From NCBI GenBank assembly GCA_900769465.1, contig CAAGGT010000311.1, positions 1 through 35,475 on the forward strand: a stretch of 35,475 nt of DNA, written 5' to 3'. Position numbers and translations under genes: made by a program. This document shows positions 1 through 7,805 of the stretch, piece by piece; positions within the stretch are counted from its first letter, which is position 1, and each line of letters opens with the position of its first letter. The notes under the pieces were generated by a model that made no database searches, was not told where the DNA came from, and worked only from the letters and a program-made list of their open reading frames with translations. The DNA comes from Bacteroidaceae bacterium. GTDB taxonomy: Bacteria; Bacteroidota; Bacteroidia; Bacteroidales; Bacteroidaceae.

Positions 1-192
1 CCACAAAGTGAGCGGAAGCAATTTCAAAAAAGTTAAAACTACAATCAATTCTATAAATCAATAGACTATCCCCCAGGCTTAAAGCAAACCGGGGCATCCA
101 CACCTTTTTACGACTGAGCCATTTTATCCCCAACAAAGCAATAATGGTGTATTGTTTTTGATAATAATACAACACTCACCCATAAAAAAACA
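1..192. other. Window-edge intergenic region, no gene seen
   Basis: No convincing reading frame is visible on either strand. The region is AT-rich, with no tRNA-like fold or repeat that I could recognise. It lies downstream of the minus-strand gene that ends at 253. A small frame that starts at 152 on the plus strand has no family resemblance and runs into the gene on the other strand, so it is not called. Confidence 0.6.
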
Positions 193-226
193 AAGGTTGC
201 AGGCATTTGACAACGCCTGCAACCTT
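193..226 (-). terminator. Intrinsic terminator of the 195-aa hypothetical gene
   Basis: Perfect 12-bp inverted repeat (AAGGTTGCAGGC / GCCTGCAACCTT) with a 10-nt loop. Seven A residues at 184-190 on the plus strand become a T-run after the stem on the minus strand. It sits about 27 bp past the stop codon of the minus-strand gene. Confidence 0.85.
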
Positions 227-252
227 AATATATATAATATAACCAAATCCAA

Positions 253-840
253 TTACTCCTCCACAATCCTGTACCTTATACCATCCACGCGGCCACAAAG
301 ATACTTCATTGGCGACATACCCTCGTGTACAAGATTAGTCAACAGCAACGGCTCACCCTCCATAAAAAGTTCAGTCCTGAAGGTATCACCCACCGACAGT
401 TTGCTGTTCCTGCTCTCTTGCACGCGGAACATACAATCGCCCAACGAAAGAACACGCACAAGCCTGTCGGGAATCCAAGTAAGCTCCAGGACAGTGCCCT
501 GCTGAACCTCGGTTGCAGGCAAATCGGCTTTCAGTATATAATCGCTGCTATTGAGCCACGCCGCATTACCGGTACCTGTAAAAGAATCCCAATTGCCACA
601 CCCTGCATACTGTGACAAGGTATTGAGTGTGGAACGTCGTGGCACCACATTGTAGCACGCACAAGACTTGTCGGTCCAGAAACGCCTCAAAGTTATTGGT
701 GCAAGGTATATCCCCACATCGGCAAGTATTCTTGCCGACAGCTCGGCAAAATCACTCGACACCAACACCTTTTTCCCAAAGCGTTGCTCAACCAAAGACC
801 TTAATACTTTGTACAATTCCCCCTTGTCATTCTTTTCCAT
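253..840 (-). CDS. Hypothetical protein of Bacteroidales type, 195 aa
   Basis: I do not recognise a named family with confidence. The first 90 residues read as a mostly helical segment: residues 30-56 include SARILADVGIYLAPITLRRF, and residues 71-88 include TLNTLSQYAGCGNWDSF. This pattern recalls small helical, possibly DNA-binding modules at the N-termini of Bacteroidetes hypothetical proteins. The second half (about 100-195) alternates hydrophobic and polar residues and looks like a beta-rich domain. There is no signal peptide or membrane segment, so it is probably cytoplasmic. The gene is transcribed divergently from the P-loop gene at 975 and has its own terminator at 193-226. A 9-bp inverted repeat flanks its upstream region. 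The start at 840 is the first ATG and follows a plausible promoter region. A regulatory role is a guess. Confidence 0.75.
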   Translation of the reverse strand: MEKNDKGELYKVLRSLVEQRFGKKVLVSSDFAELSARILADVGIYLAPITLRRFWTDKSCACYNVVPRRSTLNTLSQYAGCGNWDSFTGTGNAAWLNSSDYILKADLPATEVQQGTVLELTWIPDRLVRVLSLGDCMFRVQESRNSKLSVGDTFRTELFMEGEPLLLTNLVHEGMSPMKYLCGRVDGIRYRIVEE

Positions 841-841
841 A

Positions 842-899
842 GCGCGAAATTAGACAACAAATTCCAAACAAAAAACTATAAAGGCACCTCATTTCGCGC
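842..899. repeat. 9-bp inverted repeat GCGCGAAAT / ATTTCGCGC in a divergent promoter region
   Basis: GCGCGAAAT at 842-850 and its exact complement ATTTCGCGC at 891-899 are separated by 40 bp. The left arm begins 2 bp before the start codon of the minus-strand hypothetical gene. The sequence between is AT-rich and contains that gene's likely promoter. This is too far apart for a simple terminator; paired operator half-sites or an mRNA leader structure are possible. Confidence 0.45.
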
Positions 900-948
900 A
901 CACGGCAATAAGATACAAAGTGATACGTTTTTTGTCACACGTTAACGA

Positions 949-956
949 TAATTTTG
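949..956 (+). promoter_or_regulatory. Candidate -7 box (TAATTTTG) for the P-loop/LRR unit
   Basis: Matches the Bacteroidetes -7 consensus TAnnTTTG exactly and lies 18 bp before the ATG at 975. A TTTG at 931-934 is only 14 bp upstream, shorter than the usual 19-21, so the -33 box is uncertain. Confidence 0.5.
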
Positions 957-974
957 TAAAAAATATAATTCACA

Positions 975-1649
975 ATGGAAACAAAAACACCAGCCGACAC
1001 GCCAGCAATGCAAGACAATTGTGAATTTTCTTTGAATAACTTCTCCAACCAGGCACTTATAGTGCTTTACGGTTTAGGCAATCAAGGCAAGACAACCACC
1101 CTCACCCATCTGCTCTTTCTGTTGACCAACAACAGTGCCAAGAATTACGTAGACAAAAACCTTGTACAAACAGGCAAGAACGGCAACCAGCACTACAACG
1201 ATGCCTACTACATCCTTGAATACAACAGTGCTTTGATATTCATTGCCACATACGGCGACGGCCGCAACGAATGTGAACGCAACAACGATTTCTTTGCCGG
1301 CAAAGAGATTAACAAAGACCTTGTATATGTGGTTAGCGACAACAATATATGCAAGTTCTCCTCTTTAAGCAACGAGAAACAAAAAGAGCTATACCACAAT
1401 GCCAAGCCCAATATATTCATAACAGCGTGCCGCACCGATGGTGGCAGTGTAGATGCCACACTATACCAGACAAACAAAATGCTGCCACGCGCAAAGCAGA
1501 TTGTGTGGATACGCAAGATGGGGTTACCCAAGAACGCAAAACCCGAATACATTGACCCCGCAATGCCCATTGTCACCAAGAACGATGACAAAGTGGCAAA
1601 CGAGATAAAGCAACTGCTCGACCGCCTATTGGCAGGCTGTTCAATTTAA
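975..1649 (+). CDS. Unknown P-loop NTP-binding protein, 224 aa
   Basis: A Walker A motif is clear: residues 33-41 GLGNQGKTT, preceded by the hydrophobic strand QALIVLY. A second hydrophobic strand (residues 86-92, ALIFIAT) is followed by YGDGRNECERNND and could carry the Walker B or switch region. A third, NIFITACRTDGGS (146-158), fits the next beta strand of a P-loop fold. There is no signal peptide and no helicase, kinase or transporter signature, so it is probably a cytoplasmic ATP- or GTP-binding protein of unknown role. It lies 19 bp upstream of the giant LRR gene with no terminator between them, so the two may be co-transcribed, but nothing in the sequence proves a functional link. The start at 975 follows a TAnnTTTG box and gives a clean N-terminus. 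Confidence 0.8.
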   Translation: METKTPADTPAMQDNCEFSLNNFSNQALIVLYGLGNQGKTTTLTHLLFLLTNNSAKNYVDKNLVQTGKNGNQHYNDAYYILEYNSALIFIATYGDGRNECERNNDFFAGKEINKDLVYVVSDNNICKFSSLSNEKQKELYHNAKPNIFITACRTDGGSVDATLYQTNKMLPRAKQIVWIRKMGLPKNAKPEYIDPAMPIVTKNDDKVANEIKQLLDRLLAGCSI

Positions 1650-1668
1650 CCAATTAAAACAATACTTT

Positions 1669-4600
1669 ATGAAAACATTTAAACATTTAAAATCATTGTT
1701 CACCGCGCTGTTGTTGCTGTGCGCAACGGTGGTAAGCGCCCACGATTTTGAGGTGAACGGTATTTATTACAACATTTTGTCCGAGAATAACAAGACTGTA
1801 GTGGTGACCTTTAAAGGAAGTTCTTCTTATGGATATTCCAATGAATACACCGGAAGTGTGGTAATCCCAGAGAGTGTTACTTACAATAGTAGCACATACA
1901 ACATTACAGACATTGGAGGTTCTGCGTTCGACGAATGCACCGGGCTTACAAGCATTGTAATCCCTAACAGCGTTACAAGAATTGGAAGTTGGGCGTTCTA
2001 TGGTTGCACCGGGCTTAGAAGTGTAACAATCGGCAACAGCGTTACAACCATTGATAATTATGCGTTCGATGGATGTACCGGGTTAAAGACTGTTATTAAT
2101 TTCTCTAATCTCACATTCAGTAAAGGTTCAAACAGTTATGGATATGTTGCATACTATGCCGACAAAGTTTACAATGCCCCCAATGGTTCAATAAAGGGTG
2201 ATTTTATATTCGGTAAACCAAATGGTGTAAATACATTGCTTGGCTATTTTGGCAATGCCAGAAAACTGACCTTGCCGGCCAATTATAAAGGTGAGAATTA
2301 TGCTATTGGTGCTGACGCATTCAAAGGTAATACAACAATTACCAGCATTGAAATCCCTAACAGCGTAACAAGCATTGGAAACAGTGCGTTCTCTGGTTGT
2401 ACAGGCCTTACCAGCGTTGTAATCCCTAACAGCGTAACAAGCATTGGAAACAGTGCGTTCTTTGGTTGCACAGGCCTTACAAGCATTACAATACCTAACA
2501 GCGTTACAAGCATTGAATGGTGGGCGTTCTCTGAATGCTCCGGCCTTACAAGCATTGAAATCCCTAACAGCGTCACAAGCATTGGTGGTGGTGCGTTCTC
2601 TGATTGCTACGGGCTTACAAGCATTGAAATCCCTAACAGCGTGACAAGCATTGGAGAGTGGACGTTTGAAAGTTGCTCCGGGCTTACAAGCATTGAAATC
2701 CCTAACAGCGTCACAAGCATTGGAAATTATGCGTTCGCCGGTTGCTACGGGCTTAGAAGTGTAACAATCGGCAACAGCGTTACAAGCATTGGATATACTG
2801 CGTTCTATGAATGCACAGGGTTAAAGACTGTTATTAATTTCTCTAATCTCACATTCAGTAAAGGTTCAAGCGGTAATGGTTATGTTGCATATTATGCCGA
2901 TAATGTTTACAATGCGCCTAGTGTTTCAATAGAGGGTGATTTTATATTCGGCAAACAAAATGGTGTATATACATTGCTTGGCTATTCGGGCAATGCCACA
3001 GAACTGACCTTGCCCACCAATTATAAAGGTGAGAATTATGCTATTGGCGCTGCTGTATTCAATGGTAATACAACAATTACCGGCATTACAATCCCTAACA
3101 GCGTAACAAGCATTGGAGAGAGGGCGTTCTGTAAATGCACAGGGCTTACAAGCATTATAATCCCCAACAGCGTTACAAGCATTGGGAAAGGTGCTTTTCT
3201 TAATTGTAATAACCTTACAAGTGTTGAATTACCATCATCTTTGACAGTCATAGAAGAGGGTGCATTCAGCCGCACAGGACTTATCGAGGTAACAATCCCC
3301 GAAGGTGTAACCTCTTTAGGTAATTGGGCCTTCGACAACAGCCCTGCACTTTCAAAAGTTAGTTTACCCACAACACTAACAAGCATTGGAGAAAATGCTT
3401 TTGAAAATTGCGCAGGGCTTACAAGCATTACAATACCTAACAGCGTTACAAGCATTGGAAATAACGCGTTCTATGGTTGCACAGGGCTAAAAAGCGTAAT
3501 TAACCTTTCTTCATTAAATATAACCAAAGGTTCAACCGAATATGGCTATATAGGCTATTATGCCGAAGATATATCAACTTCCCCGTTCTTCTTTGAGACT
3601 ATTGACGGAAAGGTTTATCTGACTGAATTTAAAGGAAGATACGCCACACATATTGTTCTTCCCGACAATTACAATGGCAAAGGCTATATCATTGGAGCAG
3701 ATGTATTCAAGGATTGCGACAACATTCTCTCTATTACAATCGGTACAAATGTTGAAGGTATATCAACAACGGCTTTCGCCGGATGCGACAACATTGCAAA
3801 GATATTCTGGTTGCCTAACACCCCACCCGAAGGACATGAATACCTCAATGGCAAAATAAATTATGTAGCCAACAACAAGTATGGCGTTTTGGACGGTGAG
3901 ATTGTGGTGACACAGTTCTTGAGTTCAAGATTTGAAATTGACGGTATGGTGTTTATCCCAACCAGCCTTGCCGACCGCCAATGCTGCGTGGTGGATGATG
4001 TAAACAACAATCGTGCCGACATTGTGATAAAAGATACAGTACTGTACAGGAATGTGGCTTTGACAGTTACAGATGTTATGCCATATTCATTCTACAAGAA
4101 TGATGCGATGAAGAGCGTGACACTGAACAACAACGGAGCAGTGGGAGAGTCGGCATTCGAGGGTTGCAAGGAACTGAAGAACATTAGAATACCAAGTTCC
4201 GTGACATCTGTTGGTGACTATGCATTCAAGGGCTGCGAGAAGTTGAAAAATGCCATCATCGGTTACCGAACAACAGAACTTCCATTGGGTAGAAAATTGT
4301 TCGAGGATAGCCCAATAGACTCGTTGTACATTGGTGGAAAGATTACATATCTGTCCGAGCCAAGCCAGGAGACATCTCCTTTCTGCGAAAGCAAGTCGTT
4401 GCGAACAGTTGTGATTACAGATGTTGAAAATGAGATTTATGATTTTGAGTTCTACAACTGTAGTGGTTTGAAAAAGGTAACTGTGGGTGACGGTGTGGAG
4501 AGCATTGGCTGTTGGGCCTTCAGTGGTTGCCACAACCTCGATGAATTTATATTCGGTAGCAATGTATCCTCTATTGGCGAGGAGGCATTCAGTGACTGTA

Positions 4601-5751
4601 GCAAGATGACAAAAATCACCAGCCGCGCATTGTTGCCACCTACCTGTGGCGAACAGGCTTTGGATGATATTGACAAATGGAGCTGCACATTGTATGCACC
4701 CGAGCGTCAATACACTGCATACCAGGAAGCCGACCAGTGGAAGGAGTTCCTGTTTAAAGAGAAGTACGTAACCACCGATAGATATGCTACATTTATCCTT
4801 GACGGCAAAGAGTACAAGACCTTGCTCCTTACACCGGGCAAAAGAATTATTGCTCCAGACGTTGCAGACAGGGAAGGCGTTGAGTTCAGCGGTTGGAATT
4901 TGGAGGAGTTTATGACTGTCCCTAACCCATCACCTGCTACGGTTGGTGCAAGAAAAGCTGCAACAAGAAGCAGTGAGCCAATTGTAACAAAAACGGAGAT
5001 TGACCTTGCCGGCAATGCCGATGCAATGCTTTACACCAATGCGCCCTGTACAAACACACAATGGGGTGATGAGTTCAAAGGCTGGTATGTTCTGTTCGAT
5101 GACAATGCAGATACATTCTTCCACAGCGAGTATGGCAACAAGCAGACGACCGATGGACTCGACCACTATATACGCGTTGATATGGGAGAGGGAGATGATT
5201 TGGGCGTTTTCGAGTTCACATACACCAACCGACGCGACAACGGCAATGATGTGATGGGAGTTGCACCAAAGACTATTATTGTTGAAGGCTGCAACAGTGA
5301 AAACGGAACATATACCACCATTGCAACACTCACCAACTTGTCGAACAAAGGTTCGAATGTCTACACATCGGGCGAGCTTGGCAGCGACGATATAAGATAT
5401 CGTTACATACGTTTCCGCGTGACCGAGACTTTTGGAAGCCTTAAGGATAACGGGCATCCGGTATTTGCAATTTCGGAACTTGGTATATCAAGAATTGAAT
5501 ATGAGAATACTGAAGAGCCGGAGCCGGAGCCGGAATTGGGAATTGAGCCCGAATTCGGATTGAACGAGATTGTTCCAATAATGCCCGACAGAGATATTGT
5601 AATCTACGGCTCGTTCAACATCACAGGTATTGATGATATTTTAGTTGAGGGCGAAAAGGAGGAAATCATCTACGATTTACAGGGTAGAAAGATTACAAAC
5701 CCAACAAATGGCATTTACATTGTAGGTGGCAAGAAAGTTCTTATAAAGTAA
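1669..5751 (+). CDS. BspA-like leucine-rich-repeat surface protein with T9SS C-terminal domain, 1360 aa
   Basis: A secreted protein. Residues 1-25 are a signal peptide (KTFKHLKSLFTALLLL, then ATVVSA). Residues about 45-740 hold roughly 16 LRR_5/BspA-type repeats of 23 residues (LTSIEIPNSVTSIGNSAFSGCTG is the type unit, varied at several sites), and about five more divergent repeats occur later. Three non-LRR islands starting GLKTVINFSNL or GLKSVINLSSL interrupt the array. A repeat-like segment with DGKEYKTLLLTPG follows near residues 1040-1070. Residues about 1120-1277 resemble an F5/8 type C (discoidin) carbohydrate-binding domain (YIRVDMGEGDD...RYIRFRV). An EPEPEPE linker leads to a C-terminal tail (IIYDLQGRKI...GIYIVGGKKVLIK) of the T9SS sorting type. 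The family is known for adhesion to host proteins and other bacteria; that role here is inferred. It lies 19 bp after the P-loop gene and ends before a strong terminator. Confidence 0.92.
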   Translation: MKTFKHLKSLFTALLLLCATVVSAHDFEVNGIYYNILSENNKTVVVTFKGSSSYGYSNEYTGSVVIPESVTYNSSTYNITDIGGSAFDECTGLTSIVIPNSVTRIGSWAFYGCTGLRSVTIGNSVTTIDNYAFDGCTGLKTVINFSNLTFSKGSNSYGYVAYYADKVYNAPNGSIKGDFIFGKPNGVNTLLGYFGNARKLTLPANYKGENYAIGADAFKGNTTITSIEIPNSVTSIGNSAFSGCTGLTSVVIPNSVTSIGNSAFFGCTGLTSITIPNSVTSIEWWAFSECSGLTSIEIPNSVTSIGGGAFSDCYGLTSIEIPNSVTSIGEWTFESCSGLTSIEIPNSVTSIGNYAFAGCYGLRSVTIGNSVTSIGYTAFYECTGLKTVINFSNLTFSKGSSGNGYVAYYADNVYNAPSVSIEGDFIFGKQNGVYTLLGYSGNATELTLPTNYKGENYAIGAAVFNGNTTITGITIPNSVTSIGERAFCKCTGLTSIIIPNSVTSIGKGAFLNCNNLTSVELPSSLTVIEEGAFSRTGLIEVTIPEGVTSLGNWAFDNSPALSKVSLPTTLTSIGENAFENCAGLTSITIPNSVTSIGNNAFYGCTGLKSVINLSSLNITKGSTEYGYIGYYAEDISTSPFFFETIDGKVYLTEFKGRYATHIVLPDNYNGKGYIIGADVFKDCDNILSITIGTNVEGISTTAFAGCDNIAKIFWLPNTPPEGHEYLNGKINYVANNKYGVLDGEIVVTQFLSSRFEIDGMVFIPTSLADRQCCVVDDVNNNRADIVIKDTVLYRNVALTVTDVMPYSFYKNDAMKSVTLNNNGAVGESAFEGCKELKNIRIPSSVTSVGDYAFKGCEKLKNAIIGYRTTELPLGRKLFEDSPIDSLYIGGKITYLSEPSQETSPFCESKSLRTVVITDVENEIYDFEFYNCSGLKKVTVGDGVESIGCWAFSGCHNLDEFIFGSNVSSIGEEAFSDCSKMTKITSRALLPPTCGEQALDDIDKWSCTLYAPERQYTAYQEADQWKEFLFKEKYVTTDRYATFILDGKEYKTLLLTPGKRIIAPDVADREGVEFSGWNLEEFMTVPNPSPATVGARKAATRSSEPIVTKTEIDLAGNADAMLYTNAPCTNTQWGDEFKGWYVLFDDNADTFFHSEYGNKQTTDGLDHYIRVDMGEGDDLGVFEFTYTNRRDNGNDVMGVAPKTIIVEGCNSENGTYTTIATLTNLSNKGSNVYTSGELGSDDIRYRYIRFRVTETFGSLKDNGHPVFAISELGISRIEYENTEEPEPEPELGIEPEFGLNEIVPIMPDRDIVIYGSFNITGIDDILVEGEKEEIIYDLQGRKITNPTNGIYIVGGKKVLIK
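2080..3560 (+). repeat. Intragenic long repeat: three islands inside the LRR array
   Basis: The same non-LRR module recurs three times within the LRR gene. Copies begin at about 2080, 2818 and 3484. The first two are spaced exactly 738 bp (246 codons) apart and are nearly identical over more than 80 residues (VINFSNLTFSKGS, YVAYYAD, GDFIFGK, LLGY, NYKGENYAIGA). The third, 666 bp later, is diverged (NLSSLNITKGS, IGYYAED). Between them are runs of 23-residue repeats with almost identical codons (repeated ATCCCTAACAGCGT). The pattern implies recent segmental duplication within the gene. Confidence 0.85.
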
Positions 5752-5819
5752 AAAAGTCTATACTATGTACATTCACAAACTATAATAACAATAGTTATAG
5801 AGATTTTTCATAAAGTTGA

Positions 5820-5855
5820 ATTCCCCACGCAGTGCTGTTGCACTGCGTGGGGAAT
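5820..5855. terminator. Bidirectional terminator between LRR gene and topB
   Basis: Perfect 16-bp stem ATTCCCCACGCAGTGC / GCACTGCGTGGGGAAT with a TGTT loop. It lies between two convergent genes (LRR gene ending 5751, topB ending 5907). The T-rich stretch after it (GGTTTTATTG) serves the plus strand. Confidence 0.85.
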
Positions 5856-5906
5856 GGTTTTATTGTTGTCCAAAGAATTTATAGACAGGGAGTGATATAA
5901 AAACCA

Positions 5907-7682
5907 TCAGATTCTTGATGCACTATTGTCGCTGAGTACGTCGCGTACAATATCACCAAGCATAGTCTTGAGTTCATCGATGAAGGTTTTTGCCTCGTAC
6001 TGCCGTTTTTCAATGTCGCGCAGCTTTTTCTCCCACTGGCCGGTGAGTTCGGCACTCTTGAGGAGTTCGTTCCTTATGGTGCCGATGAGTTCAATGCCTG
6101 TGGGCGTTGCAACGATGTTCTTCTTCTCGCGCTTTATGTAGTTGCGCTTGAAAAGCGTTTCGATGATTGCCGCGCGGGTAGACGGGCGGCCAATGCCGTT
6201 CTCTTTCATTGCATCGCGCAGCTCCTCGTTATCGACGAGCTTGCCGGCGGTTTCCATTGCACGCAGCAGAGTGGCCTCGGTGTAATGCTTTGGCGGTTGT
6301 GTCCACTTCTCGGTGAGGCCGGGGGTGTGATGGCCGCTCTCGCCAACGGTGAACGATGGCAGGAAGTTCTCTTTCTCCTCCTTTTCATCGACCTGTTCGC
6401 CGGCAAAGACCACGCGCCAGCCCGGCTCGGTGATTTCCTTGCCGGTTGTCTTGAACTTGACATCGGCACTCTCGCCAAGCACAGTTGTGGTGCGGAATTT
6501 GCAGTCGGGGTAGAACACAGCAATGAAGTGTGTTGCCACAAGATTGTAGACCTTTTTCTCGAGGTCGGTGAGCCCCTGCGGATAGACTCCTGTGGGGATT
6601 ATGGCGTGGTGGTCGGTGACTTTTTTGTTGTCGAACACCTTTTTGGATTTTACAAGCGGCTTGCCGAACAGTGGCATTGTCAACGGCTGATAGTCGCGCA
6701 AGCCCTTGAGGATATTCTCGCACTTGGGGTAGATGTCGTCGCTCAGATAGGTGGTGTCGACACGCGGATAGGTTGTCACCTTCTTTTCGTAGAGCGACTG
6801 AATGATTTGCAGTGTCTGCTCGGCCGAGAGGGCAAACTTTTTGTTGCAGTCGACCTGCAGGGATGTGAGGTCGTAGAGGCGTGGCGGAAGCTCGGTGCCG
6901 TTCTTTGCAGTGACATCGGTGACAGTGAATGGCTGCCCTGTGATTTTCTCCAATGCCTCGCGGCCCTTCTCCTCGCTGTCGAAACGTCCCTCGGTAACGC
7001 TGAAGGTGGTATCGCGGTACACGGTCTTGAGTTCCCAATAGGGCTGTGGAACAAAATTCACAATCTCCTGGTGGCGTTTTACCACAAGGGCAAGGGTGGG
7101 TGTCTGCACACGACCGATGGAAAGCACCTGTTTGTTTGCGGCATATTTGAGAGTGTAGAGCCTTGTGGCATTCATTCCCAGGAGCCAGTCGCCGATGGCA
7201 CGGCTGAGGCCTGCCTCGTAGAGCGGTTGGTATTCGTTCTGGTCCTTGAGGTTGGCAAAGCCCTCACGGATGGCCTCCTCGGTGAGCGAGGATACCCACA
7301 GGCGTTTCACAGGGCACTTTGCCTGTGCCTTTTGCATAACCCAGCGTTGGATTAACTCTCCCTCCTGGCCGGCATCGCCGCAGTTTACTATCATATCGGC
7401 ACTCTGCATCAGTTTCTCAATGACGGCAAACTGTTTTTCAATGCCCTTATCGTTGATGAGCTTTATGCCGAAACGGGGCGGTATCATTGGCAGGCTGCTC
7501 AGGTTCCAACGTTGCCACATAGGGGTGTAGTCGTGGGGTTCCTTGAGTGTGCAAAGGTGACCGAAGGTCCAGGTTACCTGGTAACCGTTGCCCTCGATAA
7601 ACCCCTCGCGGCGGTTCTTTGCCCCAAGAATATCGGCAATTTCCTTTGCCACACTGGGTTTCTCTGCTATACAGACTATCAT
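5907..7682 (-). CDS. topB: DNA topoisomerase III (type IA), 591 aa
   Basis: Relaxes negatively supercoiled DNA and separates linked DNA by passing single strands through a transient 5'-phosphotyrosine break. The N-terminal Toprim domain starts MIVCIAEKPSVA, with the catalytic Glu at residue 7. The acidic cluster is at 103-107 (DAGQE), where the second Asp of the usual DxDxE is Gly. The active-site tyrosine is Tyr305 in TTYPRVDT. Other type IA marks are LSIGRVQTPTLALV (about 187-200) and the late GIGRPSTRA segment. At 591 aa the protein ends without the C-terminal zinc-finger region seen in many longer homologues. It is monocistronic, flanked by the terminator at 5820-5855 and by the mutase operon upstream. 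Many Bacteroidales carry topB copies on mobile elements, but no mobilisation gene is near this one. Confidence 0.95.
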   Translation of the reverse strand: MIVCIAEKPSVAKEIADILGAKNRREGFIEGNGYQVTWTFGHLCTLKEPHDYTPMWQRWNLSSLPMIPPRFGIKLINDKGIEKQFAVIEKLMQSADMIVNCGDAGQEGELIQRWVMQKAQAKCPVKRLWVSSLTEEAIREGFANLKDQNEYQPLYEAGLSRAIGDWLLGMNATRLYTLKYAANKQVLSIGRVQTPTLALVVKRHQEIVNFVPQPYWELKTVYRDTTFSVTEGRFDSEEKGREALEKITGQPFTVTDVTAKNGTELPPRLYDLTSLQVDCNKKFALSAEQTLQIIQSLYEKKVTTYPRVDTTYLSDDIYPKCENILKGLRDYQPLTMPLFGKPLVKSKKVFDNKKVTDHHAIIPTGVYPQGLTDLEKKVYNLVATHFIAVFYPDCKFRTTTVLGESADVKFKTTGKEITEPGWRVVFAGEQVDEKEEKENFLPSFTVGESGHHTPGLTEKWTQPPKHYTEATLLRAMETAGKLVDNEELRDAMKENGIGRPSTRAAIIETLFKRNYIKREKKNIVATPTGIELIGTIRNELLKSAELTGQWEKKLRDIEKRQYEAKTFIDELKTMLGDIVRDVLSDNSASRI

Positions 7683-7711
7683 TGTTCTTTCAAGTATTCT
7701 ATTCCGTAATA

Positions 7712-7740
7712 AAGGGTGGCTAAATACTTAGCCGCCCCTT
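7712..7740 (-). terminator. Probable terminator of the methylmalonyl-CoA mutase operon
   Basis: GC-rich hairpin with arms around AAGGG-TGGCTAA and TTAGCCGCCCCTT and a 4-nt loop; the stem contains one bulge. It lies about 66 bp downstream of the large-subunit stop on the minus strand. The T-run is weak, so the call is moderate. It is also in the topB leader. Confidence 0.45.
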
Positions 7741-7805
7741 TGCTATTTCTTCAAGTGGATGAATAAAAAGCATATTGCTGCGTTACGCTTTTCAGGCTTT
7801 CACTT

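Noticed and set aside
2298..3455. Long minus-strand and alternate-frame open stretches inside the LRR gene with repeated MLVTLLGI-type text
   Set aside because: They mirror the repeated LRR codons on the opposite strand; they have no start signals and no family resemblance.
6285..7355. A 356-aa plus-strand open frame opposite topB
   Set aside because: It is a shadow of the topB codons on the opposite strand; the topB frame carries all the family motifs.
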